Source of the DNA: an uncultured Bacteroidales bacterium
GTDB taxonomy: Bacteria; Bacteroidota; Bacteroidia; Bacteroidales; UBA932
Length of the DNA stretch: 43,994 nt
Assembly: GCA_946055165.1 (NCBI GenBank)
Contig: CAMGFA010000011.1
Location: 1-43,994, forward strand
Direction of reading: 5' to 3'
The notes below the pieces were generated by a model. That model did no database searches. It was not told the origin of the DNA and was given only the letters and a program-made list of their open reading frames with translations. This document shows, piece after piece, positions 6,835-14,168 of the stretch. A program made the position numbers and the translations under genes. Each line of letters opens with the position of its first letter. The first letter of the stretch is position 1.

Positions 6835-7003
6835 TTGAATAAGAATGGATGATGTGTAAGCGTCTCCGCCTTCTTAGCATTTTCCAGACACAACAAGCAC
6901 CACCGGAGAGAAGTCCGGTATCCAAGAATTGCCCTGGCCACCTTGAGGTAGTCAGGGCTATTTCATCGGCAGAGAACCTTAATATTTTGAATGGTACCTG
7001 AGA
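6835..7003. other. Non-coding stretch with two hairpins
   Basis: No gene is seen. Two inverted repeats stand in series: ACCGGA/TCCGGT around a 6-nt loop (6902-6919), and GCCCTG/CAGGGC (6931-6958) with a second inner ACCT/AGGT pair. They could be a transcription end for the plus-strand small gene or for the minus-strand Sel1-like gene ending at 7004, or part of the IS remnant. No U-run follows, so a classical terminator is not claimed. Confidence 0.35.
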
Positions 7004-8974
7004 TTACTGATTCACTTCCTCCGGCTGGAAACGCACGCGAGCGCGGAGGTCGATGGGGATCTGGCGCTCGTCCACGTACTGCCACTCGTCAATCATGTAG
7101 CCGCCGTGGCGCTTGATATTCTCCTCTACTGCCGATTTGATGCGGAAGCGGCGAAAGAGGTCTTCGGTAGAGCGGAACCAGAAATCCCGGGTATTGGGAT
7201 AGGTGATGATGAGGGTGTCCCGGCACAGGTTGCATTGGTCCAAGCCTTCCTGAATGCGGTCTGAACTGACAGTAACGTCCTTGGGCTCAGCGCTTTCGGC
7301 GGATGTGTCGGCCGTTACCATGTCCTCTTCTATTTCCTGCTCCCAGCCGGTGCTGTCATCATCGTCCTCATCCATGAGATCCGGGTCGTCGTACTCCTCG
7401 AAGCCGCCGTCCTCCGGGGCGCCGATTTCTTCCAGTTCCTCGGAGGTGGGCTGGCGCACCAGACCGTCCGTGACGGCAGTGAGAAGCTGGAGGAACATCC
7501 AGGTGTGCTGGAGCCCGGTAAATGGCTTTTGCGAATAGTCTTTGTCGTCTTCCAGGACAAAGATGACGATGCCCCGGATTTCGGCTCCCTGGCCGTAGAC
7601 GATGGTGCCGGTCATATTGTCCGGGAGGTCATACAGATACCCGTCCTTTTCCACCAGCATGGCAATGTGGAGCCCTTCCTTGTCATAGCCGAGGGCCTTG
7701 GTGAGGCGGGTTAGCACCGGCGAGAAGTGCACAACGTCGGCGTTGAAGTCCATGTCTTCCTCGCTCTCCACGTCCTTGGCGTAGTAGAAGCCCTGAGGGT
7801 AGACGGCCACAACACAAGTGCTGTCTGCCATATCTGCTTCCTCCGGGTTGGCCTTCACGTATTCCGCGAGCCAGTGTTTTTCAATCTCCTCCGCGTAGTC
7901 GGAGAGTAAGCCCCTCACATAACCATTGGCCATGCCGTTAAGCGAAAGAGTTTCCCGGTCTCCCAGGCGGACGGCCTGCAGGCAGGTCTTGGCAAATTGG
8001 GTGGCACTTAGCCGATTCTCGGGCGGGAGTTCGTCGGCAAAGTTTTCGTGGATATAGGCCTTGAGCCAGTAGCAGTCGGATTGTCCCATCTCGCAGCCGC
8101 GCTCCAGCGTCTGAAGGGATGCCATCAGATCCCTTGGAAAGCCCAGCGACCCGTCGCACAGGAAGGCGGCTTTCAGGAAGCAGGCATAGCGGTCGTGACG
8201 GGCGATGGCAAAGTCCAGTTCCTCGGCAATCTGCTGGTGCAACTCTTCCTTGTACTCGGATGGGAAACCCACGAAGGTTTCTTCGTCAATCGTACGTGCA
8301 CGGAAACGGCTGCAGTTGACCGCTCCTTTCCCGGCTCCTTCGTCGGCCACCTCCTGCGCCCGATCCACATCCCCTTTTTTTTTGTACAGATTGGCCAGGG
8401 AATAATAACTCTCCAGTTCCCCGCGTTCGATAGCAGTCCTGTAAAGCTTTTCCGCAGCATCCGCATCCGTATCTTCGAGAGCCCGGCCCAGGAGGTCATA
8501 GTAGATGGGGTCGGCGCCCGGGTTTTTCTCCAGATGCCCCCTTAGGATATCGGCCACCAGTGCGGGATCCTCGCGGTAGCCGTAAGAACCATACAGGACA
8601 TTTTCCAACGCCTGGAACTGCGCCAGCTCGCTGTCCTGCTTGTAAGAAGAATCCATGAGGAAGGCGTGCATTTCAGGCATGGACTTGTCGCCCTTGGTGC
8701 GGCCATCATAATAGAGCTCTGCAAGGGCGGCATTGGCGTCCTGCACGCCGTTGGACCCTGCCCAGTCGAGAAGAGCCTCGGCCTCGGCCAGGCAGTTTCC
8801 GCCGGGATTTACCTGCGAGAGCCAGCGGCCATAGCCGTAAGCGGCATAAGGGTCGGTTTCTTTGTTCGCCTTCAACTTTTCCACCATTTCTGGCGACAGG
8901 CTCTTGGTGCGCCAGATGGTGAGGAAATGCTGCAAAAAGTCACGATCATGTGTAATTTCAAAAGTGTGTGCCAT
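7004..8974 (-). CDS. Sel1/TPR-like repeat protein
   Basis: A cytoplasmic protein of 656 residues with no signal peptide. Residues about 30-370 are a chain of helical pairs with Sel1/TPR character (for example AEALLDWAGSNGVQDANAALAELYYDG and AEKLYRTAIERGELESYYSLANLYKKKGDVDRAQEVADEG), which in this family form protein-binding solenoids. Residues about 385-520 form a different, strand-rich domain that I cannot name. A very acidic linker follows (EEYDDPDLMDEDDDD region), then a C-terminal basic segment of about 70 residues with GGYMIDEWQYVDERQIPIDLRARVRF. It stands alone, with a 71-nt gap to the hydrolase gene upstream. The role is probably as a protein-protein adaptor; the exact function is unknown. 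Confidence 0.7.
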   Translation of the reverse strand: MAHTFEITHDRDFLQHFLTIWRTKSLSPEMVEKLKANKETDPYAAYGYGRWLSQVNPGGNCLAEAEALLDWAGSNGVQDANAALAELYYDGRTKGDKSMPEMHAFLMDSSYKQDSELAQFQALENVLYGSYGYREDPALVADILRGHLEKNPGADPIYYDLLGRALEDTDADAAEKLYRTAIERGELESYYSLANLYKKKGDVDRAQEVADEGAGKGAVNCSRFRARTIDEETFVGFPSEYKEELHQQIAEELDFAIARHDRYACFLKAAFLCDGSLGFPRDLMASLQTLERGCEMGQSDCYWLKAYIHENFADELPPENRLSATQFAKTCLQAVRLGDRETLSLNGMANGYVRGLLSDYAEEIEKHWLAEYVKANPEEADMADSTCVVAVYPQGFYYAKDVESEEDMDFNADVVHFSPVLTRLTKALGYDKEGLHIAMLVEKDGYLYDLPDNMTGTIVYGQGAEIRGIVIFVLEDDKDYSQKPFTGLQHTWMFLQLLTAVTDGLVRQPTSEELEEIGAPEDGGFEEYDDPDLMDEDDDDSTGWEQEIEEDMVTADTSAESAEPKDVTVSSDRIQEGLDQCNLCRDTLIITYPNTRDFWFRSTEDLFRRFRIKSAVEENIKRHGGYMIDEWQYVDERQIPIDLRARVRFQPEEVNQ

Positions 8975-9045
8975 GGCTATTAATAATATGTGTTATATTG
9001 ATTCAGGAGCCCTTCCGTCTTCAGGTCACGGACAAGGACGTTATA

Positions 9046-9813
9046 CTATCTCCTTCTTACGGAGTGCACGGCTTTCTGTGCCGTTCTGAGCTCCTTTTTG
9101 CTGACTCCTTCCGGACAGTAGCGGTTGCGGAGAATGGATTTCCCGATAAGAGCCTCAAACCAGGCAGCGGCAGCAATGTATCGGCCGATACGAAGGTCGA
9201 GGTGATAGCCGTCGCGGGTAAGGTCTGCTCCGAGAGAGGTGCTGCGCGCCGCTTGGATAGCATCTCCAGAAGGAATAACGGTACCGATTCCGCAGTCCTT
9301 GCAGGCACGCTCCGAGGCATCCACAATAGCATTCCACATAGTCAGCTGGTCATTGTTGTAGAAAGCGTAATGCATGTGGTCCGAATCCGGCGAATAAGCC
9401 CAGGTCCTGTGGAAAACTATCTTTGCCCCAGGTGCATTCTCGTGAATCCACGCCACAAGTATGCCGAGTTTGGCATAAGTCTCATACTGTCCGCTGTAGC
9501 CGCTGGCCTGCTGCACGCTGACCACATCCCACTGCTCATCCGCAATTGCCTGACTCAGACGGTAATGCTTGGTTTCGACCTTAAGCCCGTCCAGACCTAT
9601 CTTGCGGTAGGCATAGGATGGAGAGTCCGTCTCAAGACATTCCACGTGCCTGTCTATGCTGCAGCCCGGGATATACATATTGCCGATAATAATCTGCTGT
9701 CCGGCGTCAGCGCATATTTCGTAGAGATTCTGCTCCACCGCGTCCTGGGAGAAGCTGTTGCCGATCGCGAGTACCTTCAGCGTTGCGGCAAGAATGCAAA
9801 TCAAATGTGTCAT
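9046..9813 (-). CDS. DUF4886-type SGNH hydrolase, secreted
   Basis: A protein of 255 residues. A hydrophobic N-terminus (MTHLICILAATLKVLA) suggests export. The family signature IGNSFSQDAVEQ follows at about residues 16-27 and provides the catalytic Ser of the SGNH fold; the Asp/His pair is in LTRDGYHLD near residue 200, and WDVVSVQQASGYS near residue 95 is a typical block of DUF4886 proteins. Members are thought to be esterases acting on carbohydrate side groups. The ATG at 9813 is chosen over the in-frame ATG at 9855 because a TATATTTG box at 9835-9842 lies between them. The gene is monocistronic. Confidence 0.75.
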   Translation of the reverse strand: MTHLICILAATLKVLAIGNSFSQDAVEQNLYEICADAGQQIIIGNMYIPGCSIDRHVECLETDSPSYAYRKIGLDGLKVETKHYRLSQAIADEQWDVVSVQQASGYSGQYETYAKLGILVAWIHENAPGAKIVFHRTWAYSPDSDHMHYAFYNNDQLTMWNAIVDASERACKDCGIGTVIPSGDAIQAARSTSLGADLTRDGYHLDLRIGRYIAAAAWFEALIGKSILRNRYCPEGVSKKELRTAQKAVHSVRRR

Positions 9814-9834
9814 CGCAAAAGTGGTTTTGGTATG

Positions 9835-9842
9835 CAAATATA
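9835..9842 (-). promoter_or_regulatory. -7 promoter box of the DUF4886 gene
   Basis: On the minus strand this reads TATATTTG, 21 nt before the chosen ATG. It decides the start site of that gene. Confidence 0.5.
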
Positions 9843-9861
9843 CGAAAATAGGCAAGATGTG

Positions 9862-10177
9862 CTACGGTTCGTTAAGAAGGAACGCCATGTAGAACGGAAG
9901 GGTGAGAAGTTTGTCGCTTCGACCTACGTTGTAGTCACCCAACTTGATTGCCGAGTCAACATGGTAGATATCATGGTTTTTCAGGATTGCATCCTGAGGG
10001 GTCGGAAGCACAACGGATAGTTTCACCCAATTCACGCAACTTTGCCTTCTTGCAGGCAGCCACCTTACAGAAAGAGGTAACTGATTGTATATGATTGTTT
10101 TGTGCGGAGTTGTTTTCGGATTGACCAAGCCCGAGGATTCCTGACAGAACCATGGTAATGATAGATAATCCAATCAT
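9862..10177 (-). pseudogene. Possible frameshifted small gene
   Basis: Two overlapping minus-strand frames share this stretch. One starts at 10177 with a hydrophobic segment (MIGLSIITMVLSGILGLGQ) and stops at 9971. The other remains open to 9862 and ends with a natural-looking DIYHVDSAIKLGDYNVGRSDKLL. Joining them by one frameshift near 9990-10030 would give a membrane-anchored protein of about 105 residues. I do not recognise it. It may be a decayed gene, a sequencing error, or two chance frames; confidence is low. The remaining 204 nt to the DUF1016 gene hold only a promoter box. Confidence 0.25.
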
Positions 10178-10330
10178 AGCAGTATGTATTATGCCTTATC
10201 AAACGTACAAATAATTTTAATGATTTCAGCCATTAACACGACAGTTTTCACACAAGCACTCGGGCCGCAGAGAGGGATAGTGCTGTATGATGAGGGGTAT
10301 AAGGGAGGAGAAATTATCATAGAAAAATAA

Positions 10331-10338
10331 TATCTTTG
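10331..10338 (+). promoter_or_regulatory. -7 promoter box of the DUF1016 gene
   Basis: TATCTTTG, 44 nt before the ATG. No good -33 TTTG is present. Confidence 0.45.
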
Positions 10339-10381
10339 CAAGACGACCTAGTGTTGATTTGTCAACTAACATTGACCAAAT

Positions 10382-11404
10382 ATGGCAGAAATGAATCTTA
10401 TGCCTTTGGGCGAACAGGAATATAATGAATTACTGCGACAAGCTGTCGCAGTAATCGATCAGGCCAGATCCTCCCTGGCGATTCAGGTGAACAATACCGT
10501 AGCGAATGCGTATTGGAATCTTGGTAAACTTCTGACGGAGAAGAAGCTCGAAAGCAAGCACGGAAGCGGTGTAGTCAATCGCCTTTCGTCAGATCTGAGA
10601 GAACGTTTCCCGGACTTAGGAGTTTCCCCTCGCAACTTGTGGGATATGAAGCGGTTTTATTTGAGGTATCTATATTCAGATTCAAAACTGCGACAGGCTG
10701 TCGCAGTTTTACCGTGGGGGCACAATCTGCTGATAATGAACAAGAATCTTTCCGATGAGCAGACGATTTTCTATGCCCAGGAGGTAATTTCCAAAAGTTG
10801 GTCCAGGGATATGCTCCTTCACGCCATCAAGGGAAATTATTACGAGAATCTGCTTGCCACGCCACAATCTAATAATTTCAGCCAGACCCTCCCTGCACCC
10901 GTTGCAGAATACGCAAATGAGGTATTTCGTAGCCGTTACAATCTTGGTTTCTTGGGCATTACTGAGCCAGTGAAGGAACTGAAACTAGAACATAGGCTGG
11001 TAAAGAAAATAACCCGTTTCATCTTGGAATTAGGCAAAGGATTCACATTTATTGGGAACCAGCATATACTGCCATTCAATGGGAAAGAATATAAAGTGGA
11101 TATGCTCTTTTTCCATCGAGGCCTTCATCGGATGATTGCGATTGATTTGAAGGTTGGTGAATTCAAGCCTGAATATGTAGGAAAGATGAACTATTATCTC
11201 ACTCTTCTTGACAGAATAGAAAAAGCGCCTGACGAAGAACCTTCAATTGGACTGATTCTTTGTGCTGAAAAGGACCACCTTGATGTAGAAGTCGCGCTCC
11301 AGGATATCGGCAAACCTATCGGTGTAGCTGAATACCAATATTTGCTTCCAAAAGAAGAACTTCTCAAAATTGTATCCTCGGAGATGGACAAAATAGACGA
11401 ATGA
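10382..11404 (+). CDS. DUF1016/YhcG-family PD-(D/E)XK nuclease
   Basis: A protein of 340 residues, the usual length of the family. Residues 15-150 form the DUF1016 N-terminal domain (NTVANAYWNLGKLL, LWDMKRFYL, VLPWGHNLLIM). Residues 200-330 form the restriction-like nuclease domain: Asp240 in YKVDMLFFHR, then Asp255-x-Lys257 in MIAIDLKVGEFKPEYVGKMNYYL. Family members are predicted DNA nucleases frequently found in accessory islands and beside restriction systems. The gene stands alone, with its own promoter box and a shared hairpin terminator downstream. It is unusual in carrying two copies of a perfect palindrome inside its coding region, both read in the same frame as LRQAVAV (residues 18-24 and 103-109). 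Confidence 0.85.
   Translation: MAEMNLMPLGEQEYNELLRQAVAVIDQARSSLAIQVNNTVANAYWNLGKLLTEKKLESKHGSGVVNRLSSDLRERFPDLGVSPRNLWDMKRFYLRYLYSDSKLRQAVAVLPWGHNLLIMNKNLSDEQTIFYAQEVISKSWSRDMLLHAIKGNYYENLLATPQSNNFSQTLPAPVAEYANEVFRSRYNLGFLGITEPVKELKLEHRLVKKITRFILELGKGFTFIGNQHILPFNGKEYKVDMLFFHRGLHRMIAIDLKVGEFKPEYVGKMNYYLTLLDRIEKAPDEEPSIGLILCAEKDHLDVEVALQDIGKPIGVAEYQYLLPKEELLKIVSSEMDKIDE
10429..10455. repeat. Intragenic palindrome, copy 1
   Basis: Perfect 12-bp arms (core ACTGCGACA / TGTCGCAGT) around a 3-nt centre AGC. It lies within the DUF1016 gene and encodes part of LLRQAVAVI. The same core recurs 255 bp (85 codons) downstream. Confidence 0.9.
10684..10710. repeat. Intragenic palindrome, copy 2
   Basis: Perfect 12-bp arms (AAAACTGCGACA / TGTCGCAGTTTT) around a 3-nt centre GGC. 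The inner 9-bp arms are identical to copy 1, while the outer bases differ but remain complementary, so the pairing is conserved beyond the shared core. Confidence 0.9.
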
Positions 11405-11500
11405 AAAGGTGAAGGTTCAGAAATCCGTGCCAGTTGCATCTCACTTTGTCAAGTTGTACTTCTTCGGAAGCTTACATTTCGTGATGCGCAATGAATTGAA

Positions 11501-11528
11501 AAGAGGATGACCGAAAAGCCATCCTCTT
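11501..11528. terminator. Hairpin terminator between convergent units
   Basis: AAGAGGATG and CATCCTCTT form a perfect 9-bp stem with a 10-nt loop. It lies between the ends of the DUF1016 gene and the convergent polysaccharide locus, and the flanks are AT-rich on both sides, so it may serve both directions. Confidence 0.65.
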
Positions 11529-11550
11529 ATAAAATATAGTATAACTCAAT

Positions 11551-13983
11551 TTAGTCTATCCAAACTATGAATGAACCAAATTCAGTTCCATCAGGCTTAT
11601 AAGCCACGATTTTGGTTATCTGACCACTTGCTCCTGTATTAAGAGCGACATCAATTTGAGTACCGCCAAACCAGCGAACATATGGTTGAACAGCAGTAGC
11701 AGATGACACTTTCGAACTCTGTCCTTTTGCCGCTTTTTCTGCATCTGTAGGCTCAACCCCACGATATGCAAAAGCAAGAACCTCTTCAGCAATTTCTTGA
11801 GTTAATTCTACAGTAACATTATCCTTCTTTATGTTGCGGATAAAGGCATAATTTCCTTGATGATTTGTTTGATTAGCAGGGAAACCAAATCCATTGGCAT
11901 TTACAATCTCCAGGTCGTAAGTATATTGACAAGTCGCAGTTGGTTCCTCGGTGCCTTCGGCCTGCTTGATGGTGGCGGAGGCGAGGACTGTGCCGTCGGT
12001 CTTCTTGACTGAAAGTGTGTAATTGACGCCGCCGTTCTTGTATTTGTTCTCTGGAACGGTGAGGGTGACGGTACCGTCAGCTGCGACGCTTGCGGTGGCT
12101 CCCTTGTCGGCAGTTACGGTGATTCCGTAAGTGCTGAGGGCAGCAGCCACATCTCCCTGAGGTGTTCCGTTAACTGTAAGAGCGAGGGTAGCGGCATTGA
12201 TGGTAGCACCCTCAGCGACAACTGTCTCTGCATATACATTGCTCAATGTAGCCGTTACGGCATAACCTGCCTTTTGTGTCACCTTAAGAGCGCGAGGTTC
12301 AGGAAGATTGAAATTATCATCCTCTGGCAACACACATACTACATAAGCAACTCGTTCTACTCCAGTGTTCTCCTTAGCAGTCAACATCCAAGTAGCATCA
12401 GATATTTTTTCACCATTTCTTGGATATGCACAACTTAGCCAATCAATTTCAGTTTCATAATTCTTGGCCAAATAATTTGCCTCACTTACACACCTAAAAA
12501 TTGATCTAGCATATAAACTGTTTTCATTTTCCCAATCTTTAACAATCGATCCATCATATTGTAGCAAACAATATCCGGAATTGAAATTAGTCAAAGATGA
12601 GGATTCAATAGTAACAGCATCTGAAATTCCTAAATAATATGTTACTGTCTTCTTTGCACCCTTTGCTTTCTGGGTAAACGTCCAAGTATGAGTGTTTGTT
12701 TCACCTATCGCATAACCCTTAACATCAGATAAATGTGCTGTAACATCAACTGAACGTTCCACTGTCTCAGAATTAGCCTCTGCGGTTAATAACCAATGAC
12801 AGTAATCACCACCCTTTTTGTATTTAACATTCACCCAAGTCACAGGGTCACCTGTTGAATGATCAGCATATGTAAAGGTAATCTTATCATAGAAAGCTTC
12901 ATTCTCAACATTAAGCCTATCAGTATAATCAACTCCATTTGTCGAAACCATTGCTTTTAAATAGGCCACATCAACATCTGTACACCCTTCTGCTGGTATA
13001 GTTGGATTCAACAAAGCTCCAGTATACTTCAAATAACCTGTTTTGCCTTCAACTCTGGTTACCTTATCCGAATCCAAATTCAGATACACATTCTTAACCG
13101 CATTCTCCCCTACTGCCAAGGTCTTATCCATAGCATCGAAGGTGTAGGTAGCCTTGTCGGTCTCGACAGTATATTTGTAACCATTCAAAGGAGCATCAGC
13201 TTTGGTAGCAGCCACTGCGAAATAAATACCCTTGCTGGTCTCGGCACTTGTCACCCCGCTCAAGGAGAATGGAGTATCCAGTGTAACCTTTACGAAATTA
13301 TATGCCTTCCAACCACCATCATTTACTTCAGTAACCGATTTATAAGTACCAGCTCCTCTATCATAGCCGACAGTTCCGACCACTTTGTCATTAGATTCAA
13401 ACTTGACGGAAAGAACCTGCTCGTCGTTATGAGTGCTGGTATATGGAATAACCCTAAAGATAGAACCAGCGATATCCATTTTAGCAGTAATACTTGTAGC
13501 ACCCTGAGCCACGTTAGTAAGCCCTGTGCCACTGTGAAGGAAGAGATATCTCTTGTTCATTTCACCAGCCACATCTTGTGTAAGCACATTGCCGTTATCA
13601 ACTCCCAAAGTATATTCAACCTCAGTATAATTGGAAGGGTGACACTTGGTCGAAACGAACCAGCCTGTCCTGTCAGCCTCGATCAATTTAGCATCAAAAC
13701 TGAAGGCAGCAGTATGACCATTGTTACTAATCTGCGCTTCTGTAAGCGGAGCCGAAGTAAACTTCACTCCTCCGGCATCAGCATATTTAATCTTATCCCC
13801 GACTTCCCAGGTGATACCTTCTGTATCGGAAAAGCCTTTGGTCTCATCGCCAAGAGAGACAATTACACTTACTTTGCCATTTCCATTATTCTCAGAAGGA
13901 GTGTTGATTTCTTCCTTTTTGCAGGAACTTGCCACAACTGCCATCGACAGTGCAGCAGCAAAAATTAAATTATTCTTTTTCAT
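11551..13983 (-). CDS. Large Ig-like/fimbrillin-like surface lipoprotein
   Basis: A protein of 810 residues. The start at 13983 is chosen because it gives a clean lipoprotein signal peptide ending at Cys21 (VVASSC). Residues 30-130 contain TKGFSDTEGITWEVGDKI, typical of fimbrillin-like proteins of Bacteroidales. Later parts are repeated beta-sandwich units, two of which end in QKAKGAKKTVTY and VTQKAGYAV in the style of BACON/Ig-like domains, and another runs from residue 625 to 720 (VVAEGATINAATLALTVNG, ASVAADGTVTLTVPENKYKNGG). It is probably anchored outside the cell and involved in adhesion or glycan binding. It is the last gene of the minus-strand utilisation locus, 13 nt after the small protein gene. 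Different AT content in the middle (12300-13000) suggests domain exchange. Confidence 0.7.
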   Translation of the reverse strand: MKKNNLIFAAALSMAVVASSCKKEEINTPSENNGNGKVSVIVSLGDETKGFSDTEGITWEVGDKIKYADAGGVKFTSAPLTEAQISNNGHTAAFSFDAKLIEADRTGWFVSTKCHPSNYTEVEYTLGVDNGNVLTQDVAGEMNKRYLFLHSGTGLTNVAQGATSITAKMDIAGSIFRVIPYTSTHNDEQVLSVKFESNDKVVGTVGYDRGAGTYKSVTEVNDGGWKAYNFVKVTLDTPFSLSGVTSAETSKGIYFAVAATKADAPLNGYKYTVETDKATYTFDAMDKTLAVGENAVKNVYLNLDSDKVTRVEGKTGYLKYTGALLNPTIPAEGCTDVDVAYLKAMVSTNGVDYTDRLNVENEAFYDKITFTYADHSTGDPVTWVNVKYKKGGDYCHWLLTAEANSETVERSVDVTAHLSDVKGYAIGETNTHTWTFTQKAKGAKKTVTYYLGISDAVTIESSSLTNFNSGYCLLQYDGSIVKDWENENSLYARSIFRCVSEANYLAKNYETEIDWLSCAYPRNGEKISDATWMLTAKENTGVERVAYVVCVLPEDDNFNLPEPRALKVTQKAGYAVTATLSNVYAETVVAEGATINAATLALTVNGTPQGDVAAALSTYGITVTADKGATASVAADGTVTLTVPENKYKNGGVNYTLSVKKTDGTVLASATIKQAEGTEEPTATCQYTYDLEIVNANGFGFPANQTNHQGNYAFIRNIKKDNVTVELTQEIAEEVLAFAYRGVEPTDAEKAAKGQSSKVSSATAVQPYVRWFGGTQIDVALNTGASGQITKIVAYKPDGTEFGSFIVWID

Positions 13984-13996
13984 AACCACACTGTTT

Positions 13997-14164
13997 TTAA
14001 GCCCAACCTTTATCCTCATCAACCTCATAATCAAAATCTCCCTGACCGCCCTGTTTGTACCAAGGTGTCGGTTCTGATGTGCAAAGCACTGTTTCGCTGG
14101 CAAGGTCTATGACCTCCACAGCGGGAGAGCTGTACCCCTCCCCATTTGTTCTTTTCATATTCAT
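13997..14164 (-). CDS. Small 55-residue protein, Bacteroidales type
   Basis: A complete frame from ATG at 14164 to TAA at 13997-13999. The protein opens with MNMKRTNGEGYSSPAVEVID, continues LASETVLCTSEPTPWYKQGG, and ends in an acidic tail finishing KGWA. The pattern PAVEVIDLASE-x5-CTS followed by a Trp/Gly/acidic tail is one I have seen in short Bacteroidales proteins encoded next to fimbrillin-like lipoproteins. It has no signal peptide. It starts 4 nt after the GH128 stop and ends 13 nt before the lipoprotein start, so it is co-transcribed and coupled. The function is unknown; a peptide precursor or assembly partner of the downstream lipoprotein are possibilities. Confidence 0.7.
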   Translation of the reverse strand: MNMKRTNGEGYSSPAVEVIDLASETVLCTSEPTPWYKQGGQGDFDYEVDEDKGWA

Positions 14165-14168
14165 AAAA

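Larger units (their letters stand above)
6516..6893 (+). mobile_element. Possible IS4-family (DUF4372) remnant or MITE
   Basis: The left end TAGTGTCCGGTAAA resembles ends I associate with Bacteroidota IS4-type elements, and the gene inside starts like their transposases. At 6880-6893 an imperfect inverted copy (TTTTCCAGACACAA) matches the reverse complement of the left end at 11 of 14 positions. Together they would bound a 378-bp non-autonomous element. The right end is weak, and a simple left-end remnant is the alternative. Confidence 0.4.

Noticed and set aside
8968..10020. Plus-strand open frame of 350 codons
   Set aside because: It covers the DUF4886 gene on the opposite strand, whose SGNH motif and promoter are clear.
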